This document shows positions 38,203 through 50,824 of a stretch of 64,000 nt of DNA, piece after piece (positions within the stretch are counted from its first letter, which is position 1; the number at the start of each line of letters is the position of its first letter). Origin of the DNA: Apoderus coryli (taxonomy: Eukaryota; Arthropoda; Insecta; Coleoptera; Attelabidae); assembly GCA_911728435.2 (NCBI GenBank), contig OU452204.1:11904001-11968000 (forward strand), in the 5' to 3' direction. Under the pieces are notes generated by a model. The model did no database searches. It had not been told where the DNA came from and worked only from the letters and a program-made list of their open reading frames with translations. A program made the translations under genes and the position numbers.

Positions 38203-41200
38203 TGCTTGCTGTTGTTGTTGCTGCTGCTGCATTAAAGCGGCCTGTTGCTTGACCATCATCTGCTGCTGTTCCTGCGGTCCGAATTGCGATATTGGATCGT
38301 AAGGCGGGGGCGGCATCATGAGCGGCACTAGAGGCGGTTGCAAATTCATCGCGGCCAAAGCATTTAACCCCAAAGGTAGTCCCATACCCATCATTTGCAT
38401 CATAGGATTAAAGTTTAATTGTTGTAATTGCATCACGTTCAATGCCGCCTGCATTTCAGACATTTGTTGCGCAAAGGCCATTGGGTTTTGGGCCATGGTT
38501 TGCGCCAACATTGCCTGTATATTGGCTGGTAGCGAGTCAGTACTGCTAGCAGGCGTTGTGGATGATGTGGGGGTGGATGGAGCGGTTGATGTAGCCGCTT
38601 CTGGTAAATTAAGTTTCGCATGCAACGTCTCTTTAGATTCATCCTCTTTTTCGGGGGTGGTTTCTGTCGGTGGTGTGGGGCTGGCGGAACGCGTTGACGT
38701 GGTCACAGCACTGGGGGTGGATGTTGTCGGCACCGTATTTAGTGTGGACGATGTTGCCGCAGTCACGACCACCGTTTTCTTTTCGTACTCCGTCTTTAAC
38801 TGTTGAGCATACTTTTCTAAGTATTCTAGTGGCACTAAATCTTTATGAACTTCTTCACAGTGTGACTTTAACACCCACACACTAGAGAACTCTTTATTGC
38901 ATGTTTGGCACGTGGATTTACTTACTTCTGGTAGATTGTTGTCCTCCTCAGCTGCCTGTCGCAGTTGTTGTTCACGCTCTAATTCCGCTGCCGCCTCTGC
39001 TTCCGCTTTTTCCTCCGCCTCTTTTTGTTGCTGTTGTTGCCGACGTCTCTGATGACTCTCATTATATTGCATCACCAAATCAAACCCGAAACCTTCAAGT
39101 AAATGTTTATATATCGGCGAACCTTTTTTATGCGGCATATTTAACCGTATTTGACCACTAATATTATTATTCACAACACAAACACTATTATCTTGATCTG
39201 TTGGCGTAGGACTTTTCACATCGTTCAAAACATTTAACGAATTACTTGTATCGAACGTACTTGCCCCTTGTTGCAAAACACCCATCGGTGCGCTCAACAT
39301 ACAGTACACCTGGTGCGACGATAACTGATCTTGCGAATTGAAAAGGGCGCCGCACTTATGGCAACTCATCATCCCCGTAGTGGCAATAGTAGTTGTTGTT
39401 TGTTGGCCACTACCTGGTGACGAAAGAGGGGTGGGAGAGGGTTGTTTCTCCCCACCAACCGGTCCAGGACTGGTTTGTTTCGGAGACTGTACGACGACAC
39501 TGTCGGGTTGTTCTATCAATGGTTTTGAAAGGTCGATTTGACCGGCTATGGCTAAATCTTGTAATTTACTCGCTCTAGTTTGATGCAATACGCTGCGCAT
39601 ATGAATATCTAAAGTACTACCTTGTGTGTAAGCGACTTTACATATATTGCAACGGTACTTTTTCTTATCGTCGTCTTCGTTCGATGAAGTTGTGCTTTTC
39701 GGTGTTAATGACAAATTTTGGGCCGTTACGGGTGATACTGATTGGTTATTATTGTTATTTTGTTGTTCTTGCATTGCCCTCTTTAATTTATGCAAATGAC
39801 TGACCGAATTATAATGGACGAGCAGTATGTTTTTCTGTGTGAAACTTTCTTTACACACATCACACTTGTATGGTCGGTTAGGGTCGAGGTATTTCTCCAT
39901 AGGGTAGCTGAGTTTCTCGCCCTTTCTATGTAAAAGGGTTTTATTGTGAGCGGTCAAATAGCTTTGTCTTGTGAAGGCAACACGACACCGGTGGCATTTA
40001 TATTTTCTGTTAGGGTCATTGTAACTGTCTTCAGCTATCGCGGGACTGTTCAGGTAATCTTCCAAGTCTTTTTGTTCTTTGTATACAATACTATCATCGG
40101 AATTGTCACCGTCATTTTGATTACTATCGTCTAACGACTGACTTAGATCCTTATTACTATCGTCGCAATCAACTAAGTCACTATCATCATTACGTAGAGA
40201 TTCTTTCTTCAATATATCATTAGTAGAACTATCCAATACTTGACCCTGTAATCCCGCTAATAGTAATGGATTACTCATTAAGCTTTGTTTGTACGCGTTA
40301 AGTTCATCATCAGTCAATTCAGAATGAACTGTTTCAACATGTTTATGTAGCGCTACAAGAGATCTAAAGCTACGCCCACACAAGACACATTTCGTCGCAT
40401 CCCGAATAATATGATACTGCGAATGCAATTGTAACTTTTCCATTGTTTTAAACGCTAACGAACACTGATTACAACGGTATTTGTAGACATGTTTTTCCGA
40501 GACTGACATGTTTGCAATCGAATTTTTCGCATGAACTTCTTTAAAGTGCGTTTGTAATGAGTGCGCAGTAGGAAAAAAATGATTACAACCTTTCTTCCAA
40601 CATAAATAACCTGGTCCAGATGGTGTTTGTTTAATCTCCAAATGTCCAGTTTCGTTTTGATGAAAACACAATTCGTCAATGTTTCGAAATGTTTTATAAC
40701 ACGTTCCGCATCGTTCGGATTCGGATTCAGTGTTATCATCACTACTTGGCGATAGTAAATCTGGTTCAGTTTCATTCAAGTGGCTTTGATCGCTTTTATC
40801 ATGTTTGTTCGATGAGTCTTTCGACGAAACTGAATTGGGTGAGACGATTTGATTCGGTATAACGTTTGCTGAGTTATTAGTATTATTTGGTGTTGGAGTT
40901 CTCGATGCAGCTTGGTTCAGCCAATGACTCTGATCTACAAGCATCAAGAGCCGTTGTAGACCTTCACTGTTCACACTATGCACCTGCATTACGTGTCGCT
41001 CCAGATTTGATCGGTCTTTAAAAACGTCTTGACAAAGTGGGCAGTGATATAATGGCTCCTGTACTGCAATGTTCGAACTGTGTTGAGCTAACACATGTGC
41101 CTGCATTCGCATTTCAGAATCAGTGCCGTAATCACAGAATGGGCATACGTGCTGCGGTGCCGATACAACAGCTGATGATGATGATGTGGACATTTCGAGA

Positions 41201-41300
41201 TGATTTGTGGATTCTTCTAGATCGTCACGAGGTTCGGATTTGACTTGGTCGCGATTCGGGTCGATTTGGCTCAGCTCGGAATTGAGACTGTCTCGACGTT
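38203..41300 (-). CDS. zfh2: zfh2 third coding exon: central eleven zinc fingers and Q-rich tail
   Basis: The acceptor is tttctag before 41300; its first two bases complete a Glu codon with the G of the previous exon (reading TP-E-RRDSLNSEL). The donor GTAAGT starts at 38202 in phase 0. It encodes residues 820-1852. Eleven cysteine/histidine fingers can be read: CPFC, CPLC, CGTC, a CWKKGC form with four residues between the cysteines, CNQC, CVLC, CHRC, CDVC, CNIC, CHKC (its last ligand is Cys) and CQTC. An acidic Asp/Ser-rich linker separates the sixth and seventh. A charged Gln/Glu/Ala-rich helix-like stretch follows the tenth. The C-terminal third is Thr/Ser/Pro-rich, then Met/Gln-rich, ending in a glutamine run right at the splice donor. 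Confidence 0.96.
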
Positions 41301-42284
41301 CTAGAAATTGGGGAAACAATAAACCTTATTAAATTTCAGGTCATAAATAATGTAAAATACAACTCTACAACAAAAAAGTCTATAATAAATAATACAAAAT
41401 TATTTCTACCTAATAAACACAAATTTTAATATGGGTCAGTACCTTATAGAGAACAAATGATTCTACATAAATTTTACCTTATCATTTACAATTAGCAGGT
41501 AGACAAATTCACTTTACTTACGTATAATAAAATATTTATTAAGGATTTAGAAATTAAGATAATCCACAAGAAAAAGCAATAGTACTTGCTTTGTGTGAAA
41601 TTAAAAGTTCCTTTTAACTGATTTATTGTAATATACAGTGAAAACGAAAAGTTACGCATAAATTCGATAAAATTAGAAGAACAATTTTTTGGGAGAAACA
41701 CATTTTTAAATTGCCTGAGTTTTGACAAGTATACAGTACATAGTAAGTATTATTCTTTCTTATACTCTTGTATATAAAAGTTACTGTTACTTGTTTTCTA
41801 CAATGTGTGAGAAGTTGTCATTTATTTATAATATTGATCTCATGATAATCAGTTAAATTAATTTGATTTTCCTTATAATATTCTTTCAATTATAATATAA
41901 TTGTAAATTTTAGCAACACTGTTGTTATGTATACAGTGTACATTAAAAACAATAAAGTTTTGGTTTGAATTTCAAAAAATATGCAGCGTCTATCTTGTAG
42001 CGTAATGATATGCTTTTCATATTATTTTTAAATTAAAAATTATTAATTTTTTTGTTTTCCTTAAGAATTTAACAATTTTGATATTGTTATAAAATTCCCC
42101 ATTTTGGTCGAGACATCATCATCTGTTAGCTATCAAAAATGTAATTATGGTGTATGTATGATTTTTTTAATATAAAATCCATCAGAATCTATTTAATTTG
42201 AGGTTATGAAGCAAAATTGGTATGTTTAAGTATACGCCTAATTTTTTGGCTTTTCAAATATGTACTTATAAGTGTATATAGTTC

Positions 42285-42484
42285 TTTTCACAACTCCAGT
42301 TGATGTAAAGATTGCCATGTCATTGTGAAAACATAAAATTTGTATTAATCATTTAATTGGCATTTCTACATTATTAATAATTTCTGAAATAAATCAAAAC
42401 TTTTTATTAAATTAAATGATTAATACAAATATAATGTTTTCATAATGACATGGCAATCTTTAAATCAACTGGAGTTGTGAAAAT
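42285..42484. mobile_element. MITE-like element with 70-base terminal inverted repeats
   Basis: CACAACTCCAGTTGATGTAA starting at 42289 recurs inverted up to 42479, giving arms of about 70 bases (42289-42358 and 42411-42479) with few differences and a 52-base spacer. It has no coding capacity. It lies in the 11.2-kb zfh2 intron. The limits are set by where complementarity ends; no target duplication is obvious. Confidence 0.8.
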
Positions 42485-44065
42485 ATTCGTTGGTGTGAAA
42501 AAAACTGTACCTATCCGAATTTAAGACAAATCAATAGAGATTAGTAAATTTGCAAAGTAATACTTTTCCGCACGCGATTGACGTCAAGTCAAGTCCGTTA
42601 CTTAAGTTTAATTTAAATAAATTTTTCTATACTTGTACATTTTGAAAACTGTAAGAACAATTTAATTAAAACATCTCATTAAAAAATATACTGTAAATTA
42701 TAAAACAAATTGTCAACGATATGAAGTGTAGTCTATTTTTGTCATAGTTATTTAGCACAATTGTTAGATATAATATGCCGGAAAAAATAGGTTTTCTAAC
42801 TTATCAGTCCTGCAATGACATGGTCAAATAATGTTTGTCGATTTAATGTTAAAATATTGTAAGTAAAAGAATTGGTTTTTGTAAACAGGCGAGGGGTAAA
42901 CCAACTGGACGCACTAATTTCCCAACTATATTGATAAAAGCAGTCATATAGATTTGACAAAGGAAATTTTCGTTCTGCAACATTCTAAAAAGCATGGGAC
43001 CCTTTCTCCCTCAACCTGCTGTTCATAAATATCCTTTTAATAAGTGCTTTACCTAATGAGAGCATTTTCTTTAAATTAGCAAATAAATTAAAATGCAATC
43101 CAACTGACAAATTTATTTCGCTCTGATTATGAGCTAGTCAGACCGCGGACAAATCAATACATCCGATTCATAAGTAACAACAGCAGTAAACAACGAAAAA
43201 GATAAAACCCCAGGTATCGGCATAAATTAGAAACTTAAAACATATTTATTTTGTTAGAAACGAGTAGGGTCTATAAAATCAAGAATCGTTAAATCTCCTG
43301 ATAATTTAGTATGTTAAACTTTTCGATATAAACTTAGAATTTATTAGAACATCAATAATAAGTGCATAAATACGATTAGTAGATATTTCTCGATGAATTT
43401 AGAAAGAATCATCGATAAACTATTTAGCAAAAACATAAGTCTTACGTGACCTAATTCCACTAAATAAATAAATTTCATATTATGACAAATACGTCAGTTT
43501 GACACGGTTTGCTTTAGAAACGTTTTATGCATAAGCTAATCTAAATGAGACTCAGTTATTATCATCCTGCTTTATTAATAATCAATTTGGTTTAAAATTA
43601 AATCGATATTATTATTATTCTCGATAAAATAATCGAATTCCTCGTTTACTATTTTATGCCAAAACTCTAAACGAGTACATAAATAATATAGAATAAGAAG
43701 ATATAAATAGATATATACAAGTAGATATAACTATAAAATTGTAGTAATAAAATTTTTATTTTCATAAAAATCACATGGCCAGTACATAATACGTGTGAAG
43801 AGGTATACAGTAAAGTCCAATTTTATAGCGTTTTCTACTTCATTTTACTTGAAATTGTTCAATAAAAAGGATGTGATGTTTCAGATTATACCAATGGTAG
43901 TTTTAGTGTCGAGAATATAGTTTTAGAAAAATTAAGATATTTTTATTACGATTATTTATAGATTTAATTCTGATATATATATGTTTGCATACAAAATATT
44001 TAGTTAATTACTTCATTAAAAAAGAAAAATAAATAAAATATAACAATAATAGCTAATTAAAAGTC

Positions 44066-44650
44066 ACAGAAAGGGTTTTCCAATAAGATGCGTTATTTTG
44101 AATAGCCCGCTATTTCGGTATATGTCACTTTTAGAGCTGTCATTTTTTGACATTTGACAAGTAGAAACTACACCATTAATAAAAATGGAACGATACACGC
44201 TTCAACAATGCAATGAAAATATTAAAATTCACTATAAAAATGGTGAAAATTTGGCAGAGACGGTTGGTAAAACTCGAACATTTTTGGGTCGTCGTGAAGC
44301 ACCGCAATACAGAAATTGGTGGAAAAATTCGAGCTGTTGGGACAAGTTAGTGATGTGCAGAATAAAACCCGTGCACGTCGCTCAAGAACAGCCGAGAATA
44401 TTGCTGTTGTAGCCGAAAGTATTGAAGAAAACCCAGGTTTGTCCATTCCTCGTCGTTCTTTGGAAGTAGGCATTCCAAAAACGTCATTACACCGCATTTT
44501 GCATAAAGATTTGGGTCTTAAGGCTTATAAAGGTCAGTTAACATAAGAACTCAGGTCGGCCGATCATCAACCATTGATCTTTTACAGGAAAAGATTCCGG
44601 ACCGTGTTGTCTCTCGAAGAGGTGATTACAATTGCCCACCGAGATCTTAT
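44066..44650 (+). pseudogene. Tc1/mariner-superfamily transposase, N-terminal half (DUF4817-like)
   Basis: From ATG 44185 the frame reads MERYTLQQ...IKIHYKNGENLAETVGKTR, the helix-turn-helix start of a widespread insect transposase family (DUF4817-type). A small deletion near 44305 shifts the frame, which continues in another frame from 44316: KFELLGQV...SRTAENIAVVAESI and PRRSLEVGIPKTSLHRIL, the second DNA-binding half. After 44546 the sequence is broken and the catalytic domain is missing. The upstream GGGTTTTCCAATAAGATGCG near 44072 is likely the left terminal region; the right end was not found. Confidence 0.8.
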
Positions 44651-47564
44651 TATTATTACAGATTCATTACTCACTATTATAGTAAAAAAAGTTTGAGGTT
44701 TTCGAAGGACCAAATATGCTAGAGCCAATTACTTTTGCAATGGCTATCATTCATTGTAACTCTACAAACTATTTTAAACTTTAGTCACAAGGAAATATTC
44801 TAAATAACCATTAAAAAATAAAGCCAAATAGATTCTCCAAAAACTGGTGTAAATAGTGCATTATTACAATAAATTAGTAGGGTCCAACCGAATGATAAAT
44901 ATTAGAGTGAATTTTTAAGGAACTCCATTGACTATTTGCAATTTTTTAACAAAAAGTAAAGAAATTCTTTGAGGAGTCTATGCACTGAAAAAAATAGCTA
45001 AATAGGATTTTTCAACATGAATGCGCCTCTAATGGTACTGGAGTACTTGTGATTGGGCATAGCATAAAAATTAATTAAGCAAAATAATTTAAAATTTGTC
45101 CAGTAAAATTAGCATTTATAAATCCATGCATTGAATAATTGATTACAGTATTTACGTACGCACTGTATATATAATAATATTTTTATGTGGGGGTATTTCT
45201 TTCTGCATTGTTGCTATACACTAATAATATCAGGACCGTATTATTATTAATGATAATAAGAACGCTAGGCATTTAAACGCATCAACAGCAACTAACACAA
45301 CATACACACAATACAGCATTGTGTCTGGTAGCCCTAGGCACTTGTCACGCCCTCTACTTTCGATAAAAATTCCTAATTACAGATTTCTTCTTTTTTATTT
45401 TCTTCCTCTTCATTATTCTTTTATGATTATTTTTTATTTAAAAAAAGGTTATTTTAATAAATTCAAGCCTACATATTATATAGATGCGTGTCTCAAAATA
45501 TTAAACACGCGGCGGCATATGGCAAATAAGGGTACACTCTTTGAAGAATAAAAAGACAACACAACACACTGTATGTACCTGGGGGTGATAAAACTGTATC
45601 ACGAAGAAAAAAATGCGCTTGTTTTAGAATACACATTATAATCATACATTCGGGTAGGAATATAATTTGGTGTATACGAGTATAAAGATCAAGAAAGAAT
45701 ATAATGTACAGTTAAAATTTTGGTATTATAGGGTGTTATCTTTTTCCAAAATAATGAAAACGGAATTTCTATAGTGTATACCATTTCTTTCAGTATTTAG
45801 GAAAATAATAATGGTATTGGTACCATGCATACTGCCTGTAGCTAAATTTTGATTACATGTATATAGGAGAGTTACATTGTATAGTAAATTATGTTCTTCT
45901 TTATCAGATTTCCAAGGTAAGTAAGTTGTATCAATTCCTGCTCAAGTCAACTCGTAAGGTCAATATTTTAGGATATTTATTTTGAAGTAATGAATCTGTG
46001 ATAAAAACCCCAATATCGAAACGCTACTAATCTATATTCGCTTAGAATATCCACACAACACAAATTGACAAATTTTGAATATACCACCAAGTTTTTTATG
46101 AAAGTCGTCTTTAGTTAAATTTCTTAAAATTATTTGGCGTGTTTCTAAAAATTTACGTCAACGTTATTTTGTTTATTACTTTGCATATTTAACAAAATCA
46201 AATCAGCTAATATCACCAAAAATTTTTGAAATTCTCAAAATTCCAAGTTATCCACCTGCTACGCGCCTTTAGACTCTAAAGCAGGGAGTTTTACAACTCA
46301 TAAACAATAACTTATGTCACGAAACTTGCCTTTTCTAATGATCAGAACAAGTACAATGAAAGGGTTGCCAAATTGTCGTCGTGAAAATAACAAACAATAG
46401 ATGTGGGGTAAAAAGCCATAGTGTGTTTTGTTTAAACTATGGATCGGATTTTTTTATTATATTATGTAAGTTTTAGAGCAAATTACTACACAACTTTGCA
46501 AAAATATATTTCCCTAACGTCTCTAAATCCATCATCGGGATATCATCAAAAAATCCCTCTGGTATGTTCTTAAGAAATTAATTATTATTTAACGAAATTA
46601 TAAGACGTCCTTTCGCAAGGATATTCAAATCTCATCAATAATTGATTGGATTACTATCAATTATTGATAGTAATTTTTTTCGCCTTTTTTTGTCTATTAC
46701 AAAGGTAAAAATAAGAAGAAATAGGGTCCAAATGGCTTTAAAAACTATTCGTCATGAGAAAAAATGTTCTTTCTGCAGGATATAAACTTTAAAATGTTGC
46801 TACTTTTTTTTAAAATAGGGCACGTCCTCTTGACAAGGCAGTAGGTGGTCCAGCCTCAATTTTTGAGTAAAACAAATTAACTTGTAAAGACAGGTCTATA
46901 CAAAGTAGTTTTTCTTATTTATTTACTGATACTGTAAAGTTTTTTTACCCATGAGATAAATATTTTTAAACAAATTTTTAAATTAATGCATTTCCAGAAT
47001 TTTTGTAGGAAACTTTGCCAACAATTAAGTATATAATAGAAACTTGACATTCCATTTTATACATCTGATAAACTTGTAGCATGCTGTATAAACCTTAATA
47101 CACGTTTTACGCAAATATCTACAAGTTAAAAAAACATCACGAACTTAATTAGTTGTCATACTTTAGACTGAGGCTAACTTCAAATACAATCAGCTTTTAA
47201 TAATATCGAATTAACTTTCTAATTACATTTATATATAGATATTATTTACAAGAACAAGAAAAATGTAATATTCAATTATTTATTAATATGGATAAAAATG
47301 CAACTTTCTTTTTTTTGTTTTGTGTTAAGTACCTACATTCTAAAATTGTCTATTAAACCTAAGTGAAATTTATATTATACACTTTATTAAAGCACATGTA
47401 GAAAAAATTGTTGTGTTAAAAAAATAGCGTTATAGTTTATAATATTAATTTACCAGTAGCTTTACCTAAATTGCTATACCTAATGGAAAAAAGTCAATTA
47501 TGATGTTATACTTAAATAATATGTTGCAAGGAGTTTTATAAACAATCAAGTCTTAGAAAATTTA
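44651..47564. other. Intronic AT-rich DNA without recognisable features
   Basis: No repeats with clear ends and no coding signal. A 76-codon frame at 45321-45551 overlaps a tract rich in TTT and AT and is unremarkable. Confidence 0.5.
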
Positions 47565-47615
47565 TTTTAACAAATGCTCAAAATGTCGACCACCTTGTTG
47601 GAGGCACTTTTTTTT
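47565..47615 (-). pseudogene. C-terminal scrap of a Tc1/mariner-type transposase
   Basis: The minus strand reads CLQQGGRHFEHLLK followed by a stop, resembling the NGGHFEHLL C-terminal signature of a common insect transposase family. Only these few codons are recognisable. It may come from the same family as the fragment at 49960-50200, 2.3 kb away on the same strand. Confidence 0.5.
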
Positions 47616-49563
47616 TAAGAATTTTTTATGAAAAAACTGTTAGCCTTAAAGCCCGTAAAATGATATCAATAAAAAGTAGAGATAAGGGACTTCTCGAATC
47701 TAAGCAGATTTACAGGGTGTCCCATTTAACCTTTTCCCATAAAACTACAATTTAGAAAATGTGACCTTTCAGGATGGTAACATTTGCTAAAAAAATTACA
47801 TGTCAATAAACTCCAGTAAAACGGAGAAAAGAAGAGAATTAAAATGGACCTCACACGAAAAATTGGTTGATTTTTTGTTTTTGTAGTATTCAGCACGCCT
47901 TAAATTTATATCAAAATTAACCCTTATTTACAAACATTTCGAAAACTACTGGACCTAGGCATGTCAACCCTTATGTAATTTTTCTTGTCTTTTAGTCGCT
48001 TATAAATCTTGAGATATCTTCCGCCCATACACTTTTATATATTATATTGAATTGAATTGTGATAGTTTACGTATTTTGTGTTACGCGATTATTAGTACCT
48101 AATTTTTTATATATTTTTGTAGTGGTTTGCGGATAACACAATACATGTCGAAACATTAACGGTAGAAATAAAATATTTTTTTCATATTAGCCTATAACCA
48201 GCTAGTTTCTTAAACAAACAAAACTAAGCGCACAAGATAATTATAATAGAGTATTTAATTTGTTTAAATAAATCATTTACTTGACCAGAAAAAGAAAAAT
48301 ATTTATAGTATTTATCCAAAAATATACCTATTTATTAGGTATTTATACGAAATTTTTAAATTAAAGTGTAGTTAATAGTCTACTTTGAGGCCAAACTTGA
48401 TGTGATGCCTATTTATTAGTAACTTTTTATTACCTTCATTTGTTACAAATTTAGAATTGCTTACTACCTAAACTTTTATGTCGTATTTTTGATAATCTAG
48501 TACGAATAATATTTTTAAATATGAAATGGCGGATACAATAAGACTTTATAAATACCAAGGAGTATTTTAATAATGATTAAACTAACTACTGAACTAACGA
48601 AGTTTGTCACATGTATTATTGTCTATACAAATTAAACAATATATGGAACAACGAAAGCTTTATGAAACAAGTTTGGGTTTACTATAACAGTATATTAACT
48701 CAAAATAATTTTTGCTAGCCGAGTGATTTTTTTTCTGTGAAACATGTCGACTTGGATGCAATTTGCAAAAGTCTATTACTTTATATAGCAGGCAAGAAAA
48801 TGTTACAAAAAAAAGAAAACAGAGAGTCGGAAATTTATACCTATTTAGACAAATTAAAAAATTAAACTGTCATTACAATATCCAGCACACCGCAAAAGTG
48901 TCATCAACTTAAACCATATTTTTGACGAACATTTCAATGACATTAAATTAAATGGATAATTCTACAGGAACAATTATTACATGTAAAATTAAATTAAACT
49001 AAACAAACAGATAAATATTGGAGAAATTTCATGTCATTAAAATAAATTATACCAGTCTCATATGTTGTTTCTAATAACTACATATCACGATTGTAACATT
49101 TAATTATGAAATTATATGAAACAAAAAAAAAGTATACTTAAAACATAGAAAAATAACAAAAACGAACATGTCATAACTACTTGCGAATGAGCGGCTATAC
49201 CTATGCACAGATACATTATAATTATTTAGTTTTGTAATAGTATAATTGCTGTTTATAATTTTCTGATTTAACTGTTGTTTTTTCATTACATTAAAATACA
49301 TAATATAGGTAAGTACCTACTGAATAAGTGGCATTTAAAAACAAATTAAATTATATTGTTTTACGAAAAAAAAAAAAATACGAAATTATCAAATACTTTA
49401 TTTGGAGAACTATATGTTCTAATGTGTCGCATCATAAATCACTAAGATAAATATGCCAACATTGCATTTACTATTTTTAAAATCACAATGTAAAATAATA
49501 TAATAATATATTTAATTGGAATAAAATGTCAATCCTCCACAAAATAAATCAAATATATAAAAC

Positions 49564-49606
49564 TACCAAACATATTTCGGAACTGCAAGCTCCGTCATCA
49601 GTGGTT
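49564..49606 (-). ncRNA. Hammerhead-ribozyme-like motif (copy 7, left arm)
   Basis: Minus strand: stem I AACCA, CTGATGA (49601-49595), one extra C, stem II GGAGCT / AGTTCC closing on TGC (one G-U pair), GAAAT (49578-49574), AT, GTT, then TGGT, which pairs with ACCA of stem I. The GAAAC box is GAAAT, which still allows a wobble in the two-pair stem III. The change from its inverted twin suggests slight decay. Confidence 0.6.
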
Positions 49607-49840
49607 ATCGAATCAACTACGAAAAGCTACACTGCAATGTGAAGAGAAACTTCGAATTCATAATTCATAGAGATTGGGCTGACATCGTGAAAATTTATGT
49701 AATATTAATAAAAGTAGGTATTATGTGTGTCTTTTCTTTCTATAAATCATAATTGGGAGGTCGTAATCACTTCTTAGTACTACTCTGTGAATTATTAATT
49801 CTCTACATATTGCAGTGTACCGTTTCGTAGTTGATTGTAT

Positions 49841-49883
49841 AACCACTGATGATGGAGCTTGAAGCTCCGAAACACGTTTGGTA
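49841..49883 (+). ncRNA. Hammerhead-ribozyme-like motif (copy 8, right arm; best formed)
   Basis: AACCA, CTGATGA (49846-49852), one extra T (49853), stem II GGAGCT / AGCTCC around TGA, GAAAC (49869-49873), AC, GTT (49876-49878), then TGGT. Stem I pairs ACCA with TGGT (four pairs), stem II has six pairs and stem III two. All core bases of the hammerhead consensus are present except for the single T inserted after the CTGATGA box. The predicted cut is after 49878. Minimal stem III is a feature described for Penelope-like element hammerheads. Activity is untested. Confidence 0.65.
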
Positions 49884-49959
49884 GTTTAATATGATTTATT
49901 TCGTGAAGGATTGACTTTTTATTCATATTAAATAGAATTGACTCTTCTCCAGAATGGAC

Positions 49960-50200
49960 TACATTTTTAAGATAATAAATTTTTCACCAGTGAAGCATTT
50001 GAAATATGGGAGTTCACGGCAGATCGAATTTGGTTTTTTGGGTGCGAAACTTTGCCTCATCGGTATACAAAACATATTTTGGGAAATTTGGATTTTCACA
50101 TTTTTGAAAAATCCACACGCGCACCGGTAAATCTCTGGCTATGCTTGAACATTGGGGAATTTGTAAGAATGCAACATTTATTCTATCCATACAGTATAAT
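49960..50200 (-). pseudogene. Tc1/mariner-type transposase fragment (first catalytic Asp region)
   Basis: The minus strand reads RVWIFQKCENPNFPKYVLYTDEAKF, matching ENPNFPxYVLFSDEATF of a common insect transposase family; the Asp of TDEAKF is the first catalytic residue. Upstream codons (QCSSIARDLPV, through 50200) fit poorly and a stop follows within ten codons downstream. It directly abuts the hammerhead-bearing element at 49530-49925, which may have inserted into it. Confidence 0.65.
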
Positions 50201-50819
50201 TTTCCATTCTTAATGCATGGCCTAGAGCTCGCATACTTAAAGATAGCTTTTCAGAAATATTAAATTTCCTGTTTCTCTCAGTGTATTTTCAATACTTGCA
50301 GATGTAGAATGATGTGGAATTAATTCGACGATTGCGAAATCTTTGCTAATTTGCCTGGCTTATCGAATTCTGTTTTTTTATATTATGTTTTTTAAGATTA
50401 GATTTTGTGATTTTTGTCACACCTAGATTTTCAGTGAAATATATTTGTTGTTAACAATGTAAAAAAATAAAAAAATTAGAAAATAACAAAAAGCATGCTA
50501 AAAGAAATGCTAAAGTAACATACCAGAATTAGATTGACGATTTAATAACCCTAAACCCAAACACGGAAAAATAAATCCATTATTAAAAACGATATAAAAA
50601 TTAAATTGTTTTAACACATTTAATGTTTACAGTAATACAAATGCTCGTCACGGATCTGGTATCCAAGAAAGGACCAAATGGATGTTGTTAGAAATGGCAG
50701 CAAGCTAGCATTCCGTTTTGTTTTTTTTTCTTTAAAATAGCAAAAGAAAATACCATAATAATAATTGTCCTCTGAAACAATTGCCAAAAATTGATTCTCA
50801 AAAGTCTGACCTAGAAAAT
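50201..50819. other. Intronic DNA next to the transposase fragment
   Basis: No gene recognised. A 74-codon minus-strand frame at 50620-50844 overlaps the degenerate hammerhead-like copy and its tail and is not supported. Confidence 0.4.
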
Positions 50820-50824
50820 TATAA

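Larger units (their letters stand above)
49530..49925. mobile_element. Inverted-repeat element with two outward-facing hammerhead-like ribozymes
   Basis: About 140 bases at 49535-49660 recur inverted at about 49800-49922, sharing GTCAATCCT, AAATAAATCA, AAACTACCAAAC, CATCAGTGGTTAT and CAACTACGAAA, and the TACACTGCAATATG region. Each arm contains one hammerhead-like motif with its GAAAC end facing outward. The interior (about 140 bases) has no coding capacity. It is probably a non-autonomous element related to Penelope-like retroelements, whose terminal regions are known to carry hammerheads; that link is an inference from structure. It lies in the 11.2-kb zfh2 intron. Confidence 0.75.

Noticed and set aside
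38318..38806. 162-codon open frame on the plus strand
   Set aside because: It lies entirely antisense to the third zfh2 coding exon; the GC-richer codons on the other strand explain the lack of stops.
42098..42135. CATCATCATCTG near TCGAGAC, resembling the hammerhead core on the minus strand
   Set aside because: The CTGATGA box reads AGATGATGATG and no GAAAC or hairpin follows.
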